Shown one piece after another: positions 52,307-60,967 of a DNA stretch of 64,000 nucleotides. The translations under genes and the position numbers were made by a program. The notes beneath the pieces are model-generated. The model had not been told where the DNA came from. It made no database searches and saw nothing but the letters and a program-made list of their open reading frames with translations. This stretch comes from Flagellimonas oceani (GTDB taxonomy: Bacteria; Bacteroidota; Bacteroidia; Flavobacteriales; Flavobacteriaceae), in assembly GCF_011068285.1 (NCBI RefSeq), contig NZ_CP049616.1, forward strand, positions 1,282,501-1,346,500, given 5' to 3'. Each line of letters opens with the position of its first letter. Positions within the stretch are counted from its first letter, which is position 1.

Positions 52307-52783
52307 TCAATAGTTGTTTTTCTCTTTTGAACCGCGTTTTCGGACTATCATGACGGAACAGTCGGCATGTGTTGCCAAGGACTGGGAAACCGAGCCGAGC
52401 AAAAATCTAGAGAATGCGCCATGGCCCTGCGACCCGACTATGATCAAATCGGTATCAAAGGCTTCGGTCTTTTCTAAAATTGCACTTTTGGGAAGCCCCT
52501 CTACCACGGCTGTTGTTATCGACAATACGTCATTCTTGTCCCTTAATGATTTTGAAGCTTCATTAACAAGATCTTCTGCCGATTTTTTCGCACTGGAGAC
52601 GGTTTCTTCATAATAATTTCCAAGCGTGCCGCCCAAGGGTAGGGCACCAGGAGCGGCCAACATGGGATTTTCGAACACATTCAAAATACATACTTCGGTA
52701 CCCGCAGGGAACGGCAGCGTCGCAAGTTCATCTATGGCGACTTTACTAAAGTCAGAACCATCTATTGCCAATAGTATTTTCAT
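52307..52783 (-). CDS. uspA: Universal stress protein, single UspA domain
   Basis: 158 residues. ILLAIDGSDFSKVA opens it and VGSQGHGAFSRFLLGSVSQ (G-x2-G-x9-G-S) is the ATP-binding loop, so it belongs to the ATP-binding Usp class. It is closely spaced to the NDH-2 gene (22 bases). Confidence 0.88.
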   Translation of the reverse strand: MKILLAIDGSDFSKVAIDELATLPFPAGTEVCILNVFENPMLAAPGALPLGGTLGNYYEETVSSAKKSAEDLVNEASKSLRDKNDVLSITTAVVEGLPKSAILEKTEAFDTDLIIVGSQGHGAFSRFLLGSVSQSLATHADCSVMIVRKRGSKEKNNY

Positions 52784-52836
52784 CTTTGTAGATTTATTTG
52801 TTCATGATTAATTATGTTAATTCCCATATTGCCAAA

Positions 52837-53541
52837 TCAACTTATGGCCAAGGGTTTCATCAATTTTTTCCAATACAAATGCTCGTATAGCCCTGACCAG
52901 TACATTCCGAAAGTAAAAGCGAACAAAAGCTCTTCAATTGGAATGCCGGCCACTAGAATATCACTAAGGTTTTCCAGATTCCAGAAAAGTTCTACATAGT
53001 TGGGATAGAACGGGAGTATACTTCCAAAATAAACAAAGTACAATGCCGTGAACAGAAATCCACTTATCCAGATTTTGGTCTTTAAATCCGGACGGCAGTA
53101 TAGCGTGGCCATTCCACCCAAAAACATGGCCAATATTCCACAGTAGATATGATTCAAAGGCGTGAACAGGGCCAATACCAAAAACACTACTGCCGGTACG
53201 AAAAGGATATATAGGTGCAACCGGTGCCTTTCATGTTTCCGTTCGGTATGCGGTATTTCAACATACTTTCGCTTAAAAATAAGATTGTAGATTACCGTGC
53301 CTATGCCCCCTATGGCAAAAGAGAAGATTAGGCTTTCAATATCGAACCCTGTCTTTATTGCCAAATCGAAAAGCGATGGCGGATGCCAATATTGGGGAAC
53401 AAAAAGGGGTTCGGTAAGCCCAAAGGGCATGGTTATCCAACTCATCTTCAGCATTTCTCTTCGAGAATCTTTCTTCATTAGATAGACCACGCCCCAGAGG
53501 GCTAGAATAATAAGGGACCATATGAACCAGACGTACTGCAT
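52837..53541 (-). CDS. Lycopene cyclase-domain-like membrane protein
   Basis: 234 residues, seven membrane helices. The motif IPIEELLFAFTFG at about 195-207 and SFAIGGIGTVIYN at about 73 recall the lycopene beta-cyclase domain of CrtY c/d type. No other carotenoid gene is nearby. It lies one base before the DUF5676-like gene and probably belongs with the copper-type small proteins. Its substrate is unknown. Confidence 0.65.
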   Translation of the reverse strand: MQYVWFIWSLIILALWGVVYLMKKDSRREMLKMSWITMPFGLTEPLFVPQYWHPPSLFDLAIKTGFDIESLIFSFAIGGIGTVIYNLIFKRKYVEIPHTERKHERHRLHLYILFVPAVVFLVLALFTPLNHIYCGILAMFLGGMATLYCRPDLKTKIWISGFLFTALYFVYFGSILPFYPNYVELFWNLENLSDILVAGIPIEELLFAFTFGMYWSGLYEHLYWKKLMKPLAIS

Positions 53542-53814
53542 TTATCGTTTTAGCTGTGCATTGTAAAAAGCTGCGATCAGCGCTCCTGTCAGCCATCCGA
53601 TAATGAATGTTTGGATCATCCCAATTATAGCTTCCCAAAAAGGAACATCCATGCGAATAATACTGGTTGTGTCAAGCCCATGGAGCAGGCTGTTGAAAAA
53701 ATCTATGGTACCTTCCCTGCCGGCCGTAAACATGACGACCATACAGCCAATGTAGAGGATGGCGGCAGTGAGACCGAATGCAAATCCGAATTTTTTAATG
53801 TTTATACGGTTCAT
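53542..53814 (-). CDS. Small membrane protein, DUF5676-like
   Basis: 90 residues, two membrane helices (about 10-30 and 60-84). INIKKFGFAFGLTAAILYIGCMV, then SLLHGLD, then IGWLTGALIAAFYN, all characteristic of DUF5676. Coding sequence is adjacent to the lycopene cyclase-like gene with no gap. Function unknown. Confidence 0.72.
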   Translation of the reverse strand: MNRINIKKFGFAFGLTAAILYIGCMVVMFTAGREGTIDFFNSLLHGLDTTSIIRMDVPFWEAIIGMIQTFIIGWLTGALIAAFYNAQLKR

Positions 53815-53829
53815 GATTTCTGTTTTTAG

Positions 53830-54048
53830 TTATTTGTCCGTTTCCAAGGTTTTTTTTGAATCTTCATATTCTTCCTTGGTAATTTCTCCTTTTGCAAATC
53901 GTTTTTTTAGAATTTGCATGGGATCTTCATTGCTCGATTTTTGGTAGGGTACGTCATACGGGATAAAGAAAATCCACACCAGTAGTACGAGCCAGATAAT
54001 CCACCATATAATGTGCATGCCGCCCCAATGTCCTTCGAAATAGTGCAT
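53830..54048 (-). CDS. Small membrane protein with SHOCT domain (paralogue of 13943)
   Basis: 72 residues. One membrane helix (MHIIWWIIWLVLLVWIFFIPY) and a SHOCT tail (MQILKKRFAKGEITKEEYED). Same arrangement and residues as the protein at 13943. Function unknown. Confidence 0.75.
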   Translation of the reverse strand: MHYFEGHWGGMHIIWWIIWLVLLVWIFFIPYDVPYQKSSNEDPMQILKKRFAKGEITKEEYEDSKKTLETDK

Positions 54049-54073
54049 AGCTAAAAGTTTTAAATGTTAGTAA

Positions 54074-54289
54074 TTAATTCAATTCTGAAATTGTATAACC
54101 TTCAAGTCGATTCAACTGTTTCTGCAGATCATCGACCGAAAGGTTCGATTTCATACTGATCTTGGCGACTCCTTTCGGACTTAAAAAAATCTTTGCCTCC
54201 TCAATGTCTTCATGAGACTCCAATACTTTTTTGACCTTTGTTATGCAACCGCCACAACTGATTCCGTCTATTTGATATTTTCTTTTCAT
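54074..54289 (-). CDS. Heavy-metal-associated (HMA) domain protein, CopZ-like
   Basis: 71 residues. YQIDGISCGGCITKVKKVLE gives the CxxC site (C12, C15) on a ferredoxin-like fold. As a stand-alone cytoplasmic HMA protein it would carry Cu(I) or Ag(I) to an ATPase. Lies in the small-protein run downstream of the Met-rich lipoprotein gene. Confidence 0.85.
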   Translation of the reverse strand: MKRKYQIDGISCGGCITKVKKVLESHEDIEEAKIFLSPKGVAKISMKSNLSVDDLQKQLNRLEGYTISELN

Positions 54290-54303
54290 TTTTTTTGCGG
54301 ATT

Positions 54304-54546
54304 TCAGTGTTGATGCTGTTTTTGGTCGTGCTTTTCCTTTTCTTCCTTTTTTCTTTTAAGGTTATCCTCCGTTAGCCCATGGGTATGGCCACCATGTCTC
54401 ATAGGCATCAAGAGATGCACCGCGAACATGATTACTATGAACGTAAACAGTGTGAGGTTGCCTTTAATGCCGAATGCTGGTGCAAAAAAGATGAAAAGAA
54501 GCGGAAGTCCGCAACCTAGTATCATCCATATCCAATGATTTTTCAT
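54304..54546 (-). CDS. Small His-rich membrane protein (DUF2933-like)
   Basis: 80 residues. Two membrane helices (MKNHWIWMILGCGLPLLFIF and NLTLFTFIVIMFAVHLLMPM) then RHGGHTHG and a tail ending HDQKQHQH. It resembles DUF2933 proteins of copper clusters. The His runs may bind metal. Function unknown. Confidence 0.65.
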   Translation of the reverse strand: MKNHWIWMILGCGLPLLFIFFAPAFGIKGNLTLFTFIVIMFAVHLLMPMRHGGHTHGLTEDNLKRKKEEKEKHDQKQHQH

Positions 54547-54570
54547 AATCGAAAATTTAAAAGTTAATCC

Positions 54571-55059
54571 TTAATGGTGTTCAGAATGGTCTTGCTCAGA
54601 TGGTTCCATTTTATTTGAACCGTCCATCATGCCCATTCCTTTCATATCCATTCCCTTGTCGCCCATCATCTTCTTACAAGACTCCATACAATCTTCGCTC
54701 ATCATGCCCTTTTCGTGCATCATTTGCATCATATTGCCTATCATTTTTCCATCTTGCATCATGGATTGCATCATGTTTTTCATCATCATACTATCTTTCA
54801 TCATCATCTGTATTCCCTGGCCCTGTATCATAGTACCCATCATCTTTTGATTGCCCTGCATCATCTGCATGGCATGGTCGTTGCCTTGCATGTTGTCCAT
54901 GAATTCAGTCATGTAACTGTGGTTACTGGCAATTGCCTCAAAGAGTTCCGTTCTCGTTTTCGAATTTTCGAGCATTGCGTTAGGATTTGTTTTCTGGTTG
55001 CAACCGGATAGACTTACTAAGCCAATTGCCAGTAAAATAATTGCTGCCGTTCTCATCAT
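54571..55059 (-). CDS. Met/His-rich lipoprotein, probable copper or silver binder
   Basis: 162 residues. Lipoprotein signal (LLAIGLVSLSGC), then an unusual run of methionines (MMQGNQKMMGTMIQG, MKDSMMMKNMMQSMM and KGMDMKGMGMMDGS) and a final DHSEHH. Met clusters bind Cu(I) or Ag(I) in the periplasm. It opens the run of copper-type small genes. The basis for the call is composition only. Confidence 0.7.
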   Translation of the reverse strand: MMRTAAIILLAIGLVSLSGCNQKTNPNAMLENSKTRTELFEAIASNHSYMTEFMDNMQGNDHAMQMMQGNQKMMGTMIQGQGIQMMMKDSMMMKNMMQSMMQDGKMIGNMMQMMHEKGMMSEDCMESCKKMMGDKGMDMKGMGMMDGSNKMEPSEQDHSEHH

Positions 55060-55239
55060 ATTTGATTTTTAATTAATATTATTTCGGTTATTCGTTTTGT
55101 ATTTATCTCTAATTGTCTTGTTTTAGTAGCATTTTCAATTCTTTTTTTAATTCTAAACATTTGCTTGTTTTTCTGGTAATCTCCAAGGTTAAATCTATGT
55201 ATTGCCAAAAGCCTTTGTCTGCATAATTCTCTTTATTAT

Positions 55240-55821
55240 TTATATAATTTCGTCAAAGAAATTTCGTTCCCAGGCTTGATCATTTTTATAGTCGGTCATG
55301 CTCATGCCCATGATTTCCTTAAACTGCCTGGATAAGTGGTTGACACTGCTGTAATCGAGCAAATAAGCGATATCAGAAAAGGTATGTTGCCGCAACTGAA
55401 TGAGCTCTTTTACCTTTTCTATCTTCAGCTTTATGAAGTATTTTTCAATAGTGATATTTTCATTTTTTGAAAAAATCTTGCTCAGTACCTTGTACTCTCG
55501 ATGTACTATGTTAGCCAGATAGTCCGAGGTTTTTCCCCGAATGTTGATAGGGATATCTGCGACCAATGAAATCAAGGCGATCTTGATTTTCTCGACTATC
55601 ATCTCCTCTTCGCTTTTGGCTATTTCAAAACCGTTGGAATGGAGGACGCCCACCACTTTTTGGTCTGCTTCGACAATAGCTATTTCTGGAGCCTTTACCG
55701 TAAGTTTCCCAAGTTCAAGGGATAGTATGGTAATGCCCAAATCATACAATTCTTGCTTTATGACCTTTAGGCAACGCCTACAAACCATATTCTTTATCCA
55801 ATATTCCCTTATGGAATCCAT
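55240..55821 (-). CDS. AraC-family regulator with N-terminal HMA-like CxxC domain
   Basis: 193 residues from the ATG at 55821 (the frame runs further up, but that part is not conserved-looking). The first 65 residues look like a heavy-metal domain, NMVCRRCLKVIKQEL with C14-x2-C17 and a last strand GVLHSNGFEI. The rest is an AraC-type HTH pair (FSDIAYLLDYSSVNHLSRQFKEIMG). It could sense Cu(I) or Ag(I) directly and activate the neighbouring genes. The sensor role is inferred from the CxxC. Confidence 0.72.
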   Translation of the reverse strand: MDSIREYWIKNMVCRRCLKVIKQELYDLGITILSLELGKLTVKAPEIAIVEADQKVVGVLHSNGFEIAKSEEEMIVEKIKIALISLVADIPINIRGKTSDYLANIVHREYKVLSKIFSKNENITIEKYFIKLKIEKVKELIQLRQHTFSDIAYLLDYSSVNHLSRQFKEIMGMSMTDYKNDQAWERNFFDEII

Positions 55822-55950
55822 GGTGCACGTATTATGGTTTACAATAAATCTCAACAGGTAAAACCCTGTTTGGCAATCAATCTGAATGTTCTGTCGTGGG
55901 CATGGGGTACGACAAAAAGGGGCCACTTAAGAGGTATGGCCAATGCGAAG

Positions 55951-55977
55951 AGCGGACTATTGCATAAACAATCCGCT
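55951..55977. terminator. Hairpin between the AraC and HYC_CC_PP genes
   Basis: AGCGGA (55951-55956) pairs with TCCGCT (55972-55977), with further TTG/CAA pairing inside. No long T-run follows on either strand, so as a terminator it is weak. Confidence 0.3.
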
Positions 55978-55987
55978 TAAATATAAA

Positions 55988-56407
55988 TCAAATTAAGAAA
56001 GTCTCGTGAAGAACTAGTAAATCCTTCTGAATCAACGGAGGTTTATAGTTTTTGAAGGGAACTACATTTTCCTCAAGTCCTTCAAAAAGGTTTATATAAG
56101 TGTGGACAAAGGCCTTTAAGAAGACAAAATTTTGAGAATCAATCTCAAAGGAAACCTTTTGGAGATTATCATTACCTTGCTGTATAAATGAATCATCACT
56201 ACAACAGTCTCCAACTCCAATTGAACATTTTTTTGAAGTGTTTTCCGTCTTTTGGATTTTTTGATCACAGGGCGTTGCTTTACCGAACACGGCAATATCT
56301 ACCAGTTTTTCACAGCAAAAATGCATATCCGCCGTAAACGAGGTAGTCGAAAAGAGTACCGCCAACGTCAAAAAGATGGATAATATTTTGCTAAAAAACT
56401 GCTTCAC
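55988..56407 (-). CDS. HYC_CC_PP family protein, minus-strand copy
   Basis: 139 residues. Signal peptide (KILSIFLTLAVLFSTTSF), then the family landmarks: HFC (MHFCCEKLVD), GDCCSDD in the middle, and a PP near the end (YKPPLIQKD). The start is GTG at 56407. Family of short secreted proteins next to CusA-type pumps in Bacteroidota. It mirrors the gene at 56682 across a shared control region. Cys and His suggest metal binding. Confidence 0.75.
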   Translation of the reverse strand: MKQFFSKILSIFLTLAVLFSTTSFTADMHFCCEKLVDIAVFGKATPCDQKIQKTENTSKKCSIGVGDCCSDDSFIQQGNDNLQKVSFEIDSQNFVFLKAFVHTYINLFEGLEENVVPFKNYKPPLIQKDLLVLHETFLI

Positions 56408-56681
56408 ATTCTAAAATTACAAAATTTTGTTTACCCCCAAAAATAATCGATTTTTTTGATAATCTCACTTAATTATCTGAAAATCAAATATATATTCGGT
56501 GATACATATAGCCTTAATACCAAATGTAAACTAAAGGCTTAAACAAATAAATGATATTTATCATATCGCCGATAATTGATTTTGTTCATACGTGACTTGA
56601 AAGAAAAATCAAGGGATTAGATTTCCAAAATTTTGTTAAACAAAAAAAGAGTGTTAAAATTTTTGTAGTTTTGCAGAACGG
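56408..56681. promoter_or_regulatory. Divergent control region with two CAAAATTTTGTT palindromes
   Basis: The palindrome CAAAATTTTG followed by TT occurs at 56420-56429 and 56626-56635, once before each HYC_CC_PP gene. For the minus gene it lies between a -33-like TTTTTG and a -7-like TAATTTTA. For the plus gene, the -7 is TAGTTTTG (56666-56673), with the palindrome about 30 bases ahead. Further inverted pieces are ATGATA-TT-TATCAT (56551-56564) and TATCG-C-CGATA (56564-56574). Probably operators for a shared regulator, such as the AraC protein. Confidence 0.55.
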
Positions 56682-57098
56682 ATGAAAAGTGTTTTCCATA
56701 AAATAACATCGTTTACAATGGCACTATTAGTGCTGTTATCAACCTTCTCTTTTTCGGTTGCACAACACTATTGTGGTGATGTTCTGGTTGATTACTCTTT
56801 CTTGGGCCATGCAGAATCTTGCGGCATGGAAGTTCAGGAGACAGCAGAGTTACCAGAGTGCAATTTGGTCAAAGCCGATTGCTGTAGCGATGAAGTCCTT
56901 ACCGTTGATGGCCAGAACGACTTAAAAGTATCGTTTGAAAAATTAAGCTTTGAACAACAACAGTTTGTTGCCAGCTTCATCTACACCTATCTTAATCTTT
57001 ACGAAGGACTACCTGAAAACATAGTCCCGTTTAGTGATTACCCCCCTCCACTTTTGGTCAAGGATATACAGATCCTAGATCAGATTTTTCTCATTTGA
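56682..57098 (+). CDS. HYC_CC_PP family protein, plus-strand copy
   Basis: 138 residues. Signal peptide (FTMALLVLLSTFSFSVAQ), then HYC (QHYCGDVLVDYSFLGHA), ADCCSDE in the middle and YPPPLLVKD near the end. Clear paralogue of the divergent gene at 55988 and similar in length. It precedes cusA by 105 bases and probably shares its regulation. Confidence 0.78.
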   Translation: MKSVFHKITSFTMALLVLLSTFSFSVAQHYCGDVLVDYSFLGHAESCGMEVQETAELPECNLVKADCCSDEVLTVDGQNDLKVSFEKLSFEQQQFVASFIYTYLNLYEGLPENIVPFSDYPPPLLVKDIQILDQIFLI

Positions 57099-57202
57099 TT
57101 TTTAAGTAATAGCATTTTACAGCCCGACTGATAGCAGTTTAGGGCTTATCCTGTTTTCGTTGGTTTCCGGCCAGCACTTCTAATTACTTAATCATCAATA
57201 CC

Positions 57203-60200
57203 ATGCTGAATAAAAGCATCAAATTCCTTATCGAAAATAAATTGGTAGCCGTTTTGCTCCTAGTCCTTTTTGTAGGCTGGGGAACCGTAAACGCCCCTTT
57301 CGAGTGGAGCACTGGCTCATTACCAAGAAACCCTGTTGCCGTAGATGCCATACCTGACATCGGGGAAAACCAGCAGATTGTTTTTACCAAATGGGACGGT
57401 CGTTCCCCACAAGATATCGAGGATCAAATTACCTATCCATTGACAACCTCACTCTTGGGAATACCAGGGGTTAGGACCATCCGTAGCTCCTCCATGTTCG
57501 GATTTTCAAGTATCTATATCATATTTGAAGAGGATATCGAGTTCTATTGGAGCCGCAGTCGAATCCTTGAAAAATTGAACTCCTTACCGAGCGGTTTACT
57601 GCCCGACGGGGTCAACCCTGCATTGGGGCCGGATGCCACAGGACTTGGACAAATCTACTGGTACACTTTGGAGGGACGCGATGAGAAAGGAAATGTCACA
57701 GGCGGCTGGGATTTACAGGAGCTTAGAAGTATTCAGGATTTTTATGTCAAATATGCCCTATCATCGGCAAGCGGTGTTTCAGAGGTGGCCTCTATAGGGG
57801 GTTATGTACTCGAATATCAGGTAGATGTGAATCCCGAACTGATGAAGCAATATGGTATTGGGCTACAGCAGGTGGTAAAAGCTGTAAAACAAAGTAATCG
57901 TGATATTGGGGCACAGACCTTGGAAATCAACCAGGCCGAATATCTCATTCGCGGGCTTGGGTATGTGAAGTCCATCGAGGATCTACAGAATGCAGTCGTT
58001 ACCTCTGAGGATTACACGTCCATTCGCTTAAAGGACATTGCAAATGTTTCCTACGGACCGGCCACACGGCGCGGCATATTGGATAAGGAAGGAGCAGAAG
58101 TTGTCGGGGGGGTAGTGGTCGCACGGTATGGTGCCAATCCCATGGAAGTCATCAATAATGTCAAAGACCAAATCAATGATTTAAGTGCCGGACTGCCCTC
58201 AAAAGTACTTGAGGATGGCAGAACATCCCAACTTACCATTGTTCCTTTTTATGATAGGACCGAACTTATTCAAGAAACGCTCGGAACCCTCAACGAGGCC
58301 CTGACCTTGGAAATATTCATTACCATTTTGGTCATCATTATCATGGTCTTCAATTTAAGGGCATCCATCCTGATATCGGGACTGTTACCGGTTGCAGTGC
58401 TTATGGTGTTTATTGCGATGAAGCTATTCAATGTGGATGCAAACATCGTGGCACTTTCGGGTATAGCCATTGCCATTGGAACCATGGTGGATGTAGGGGT
58501 CATACTCTCGGAAAACGTCATACGGCATTTGGACGAAAATGAAGAGGGCCTACCCATTAATACCGTTGTCTACAATGCCACCGCAGAGGTGTCGGGGGCC
58601 ATATTGACCGCCGTGATGACCACCATCATCAGTTTTATTCCGGTATTTACGATGATCGGGGCCGAAGGAAAACTCTTCAGACCCTTGGCCTTTACAAAAA
58701 CCTTTGCGCTTACCGCATCCATTATCGTAGCCTTATTTTTGATACCACCATTTGCGGCCTTTCTATTTAGAAAAAAAAGCATAAAGAAAACTACTGGATA
58801 CGCCGTTAATGGAATATTGATACTTCTAGGGATTATAGCCCTTGCTTATGGCTTTTTATTAGGATTTATATTGATTGCCTTCGGTATCGTAGGCTTGCTA
58901 AAAAATCCGGAATTGGCATCACGTATTTCCACTGGATTTTCGCTTTCCGAAGAACGAGCCAATCTTATCAATATCATTATTTCGGCCTTTGCAATTGTTT
59001 TTGTTTTGGCGGAATACTGGAGACCTCTCGGTCTTGATAAGAGTATTTTTTGGAACCTGATTTTTGTTTCGCTTATATGTTTCGGACTACTGGGCTTCTT
59101 TACCATATTCCGGAACTATTATACAAGGATACTTCGCTGGGCATTACGGAATAAGCTGATATTTCTTTCCATACCCACCGCCATTGTGGTATTCGGAGTA
59201 ATGATTATGCGCAATACGGGCAAGGAGTTTATGCCTTCATTGAACGAAGGTTCGTTTTTGTTGATGCCTACCTCCCTTCCGCACGCCGGTGTCGAAGAGA
59301 ACAAACGGGTATTGCAGCAACTGGATATGGCTGTAGCCAGTATTCCTGAAATAGCAACGATAGTCGGCAAATCCGGTAGAACCGAATCCGCATTGGATCC
59401 GGCGCCCTTGTCGATGTATGAGAACGTCATCCAGTACAAGCCAGAATACATGTTGAACGAGAACAGGGAGCGCCAACGGTTCAAGGTCAATGAAGATGGC
59501 CTCTTCGAACTCAGGGACGGCACCTTTGTGACCAATCCGAACATGGTTGTAGATGATGAAGGAAATTACGATGAATCTGCCATAGTTTCTGCATTCTCTG
59601 TTAAACAAAAGGATTTGATTCCCGACGATGATGGGGAATATTTTAGAAACTGGCGGCCTGAAATTGAATCCCCCGATGATATTTGGAACGAGATTGTACG
59701 TGTAACGAAACTTCCAGGCGTTACATCCGCGCCCAAACTGCAACCTATTGAAACCCGCTTGGTCATGTTGCAGACCGGCATGCGTGCGCCCATGGGTATC
59801 AAGGTAAAAGGGCAAGATTTAAAGGAAATAGAAGCCTTTGGCCTCAAGCTGGAGGACATTTTAAAGGAGGCCGAGGGGGTCAAGGATGAAGCCGTGTTTG
59901 CCGATCGAATTGTCGGAAAGCCTTATTTGCTTATAGATATCAACAGGGAGCGTTTGGCACGATACGGCATTACCATTGAAGATGTGCAAAGCGTGTTGCA
60001 AGTAGCGGTTGGCGGCATGGTGCTTACCCAAACTGTTGAAGGCCGTGAGCGTTATGGAGTTCGAGTACGGTATCCAAGGGAATTGCGAGAGAATCCAGCG
60101 GACTTAGAGAATATTTATGTTCCCGTTGCCAAGGGAAGCCCGGTTCCTTTGAGCGAGTTGGTTACCATTCGATATGAAAAGGGACCACAGGTCATCAAGA

Positions 60201-60967
60201 GCGAAGACACCTTTTTGGTGGGTTATGTACTGTTCGATAAGTTGGACGGTTTTGCCGAAGTCGAGGTGGTCGAGAATGCACAGGCCCTTATACAAGAAAA
60301 AATAGATAATGGAGAATTGGTGGTTCCCAAGGGCATCAATTATTTGTTTACCGGTACCTATGAAAACCAACTACGTGCCGAAAAGACGCTATCGGTCGTA
60401 GTACCGCTGGCATTGGCCATCATATTCTTGATTCTTTATTTCCAATTCCGTTCAGTAGGTACCTCATTGATGGTGTTTACCGGGATTGCTGTTGCCTTTG
60501 CCGGAGGTTTTCTGATGATTTGGTTCTATGGTCAGGATTGGTTCCTGAACTTCAACTTTTTCGGGGAAAACCTACGAGACCTCTTCCAGATGCATACCAT
60601 TAACCTGAGTGTTGCCGTATGGGTTGGGTTTATTGCGCTCTTTGGTATTGCAACCGATGATGGTGTGGTCATGGCCACCTACCTGACCCAAACTTTTGAT
60701 AGAAACAAGCCCGATTCCCTTGTATCCGTTAGGGATTCGGTTGTCGAAGCTGGTGAAAAACGTATCCGTCCGTGTTTGATGACGACCGCAACCACTATTC
60801 TGGCACTGCTTCCGGTATTGACATCCACCGGCCGTGGTAGCGATATTATGATTCCGATGGCGATCCCTTCTTTCGGGGGGATGCTTATCGCCTTGATTAC
60901 CCTATTTGTTGTTCCAGTGTTGTACAGTTGGAAGGCCGAGTTTCAATTAAAAAGAATGTCCAAATGA
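57203..60967 (+). CDS. cusA: CusA-type RND copper/silver efflux pump with two insertions
   Basis: 1254 residues, about 200 more than standard CusA (about 1045). The RND core is intact: KFLIENKLVAVLLL start, GIAIAIGTMVDVGVILSENV in TM4, and the second-half loop MLQTGMRAPMGIKVKG that carries periplasmic Met. Two insertions stand out: about 519-645 (extra membrane helices between TM6 and TM7) and about 745-830 (charged periplasmic segment FELRDGTF...DDDGEYFRNW). Both are known as variants in Bacteroidota, by memory. The next gene, tolC-like, overlaps by four bases. The adaptor is probably beyond the window. Confidence 0.9.
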   Translation: MLNKSIKFLIENKLVAVLLLVLFVGWGTVNAPFEWSTGSLPRNPVAVDAIPDIGENQQIVFTKWDGRSPQDIEDQITYPLTTSLLGIPGVRTIRSSSMFGFSSIYIIFEEDIEFYWSRSRILEKLNSLPSGLLPDGVNPALGPDATGLGQIYWYTLEGRDEKGNVTGGWDLQELRSIQDFYVKYALSSASGVSEVASIGGYVLEYQVDVNPELMKQYGIGLQQVVKAVKQSNRDIGAQTLEINQAEYLIRGLGYVKSIEDLQNAVVTSEDYTSIRLKDIANVSYGPATRRGILDKEGAEVVGGVVVARYGANPMEVINNVKDQINDLSAGLPSKVLEDGRTSQLTIVPFYDRTELIQETLGTLNEALTLEIFITILVIIIMVFNLRASILISGLLPVAVLMVFIAMKLFNVDANIVALSGIAIAIGTMVDVGVILSENVIRHLDENEEGLPINTVVYNATAEVSGAILTAVMTTIISFIPVFTMIGAEGKLFRPLAFTKTFALTASIIVALFLIPPFAAFLFRKKSIKKTTGYAVNGILILLGIIALAYGFLLGFILIAFGIVGLLKNPELASRISTGFSLSEERANLINIIISAFAIVFVLAEYWRPLGLDKSIFWNLIFVSLICFGLLGFFTIFRNYYTRILRWALRNKLIFLSIPTAIVVFGVMIMRNTGKEFMPSLNEGSFLLMPTSLPHAGVEENKRVLQQLDMAVASIPEIATIVGKSGRTESALDPAPLSMYENVIQYKPEYMLNENRERQRFKVNEDGLFELRDGTFVTNPNMVVDDEGNYDESAIVSAFSVKQKDLIPDDDGEYFRNWRPEIESPDDIWNEIVRVTKLPGVTSAPKLQPIETRLVMLQTGMRAPMGIKVKGQDLKEIEAFGLKLEDILKEAEGVKDEAVFADRIVGKPYLLIDINRERLARYGITIEDVQSVLQVAVGGMVLTQTVEGRERYGVRVRYPRELRENPADLENIYVPVAKGSPVPLSELVTIRYEKGPQVIKSEDTFLVGYVLFDKLDGFAEVEVVENAQALIQEKIDNGELVVPKGINYLFTGTYENQLRAEKTLSVVVPLALAIIFLILYFQFRSVGTSLMVFTGIAVAFAGGFLMIWFYGQDWFLNFNFFGENLRDLFQMHTINLSVAVWVGFIALFGIATDDGVVMATYLTQTFDRNKPDSLVSVRDSVVEAGEKRIRPCLMTTATTILALLPVLTSTGRGSDIMIPMAIPSFGGMLIALITLFVVPVLYSWKAEFQLKRMSK

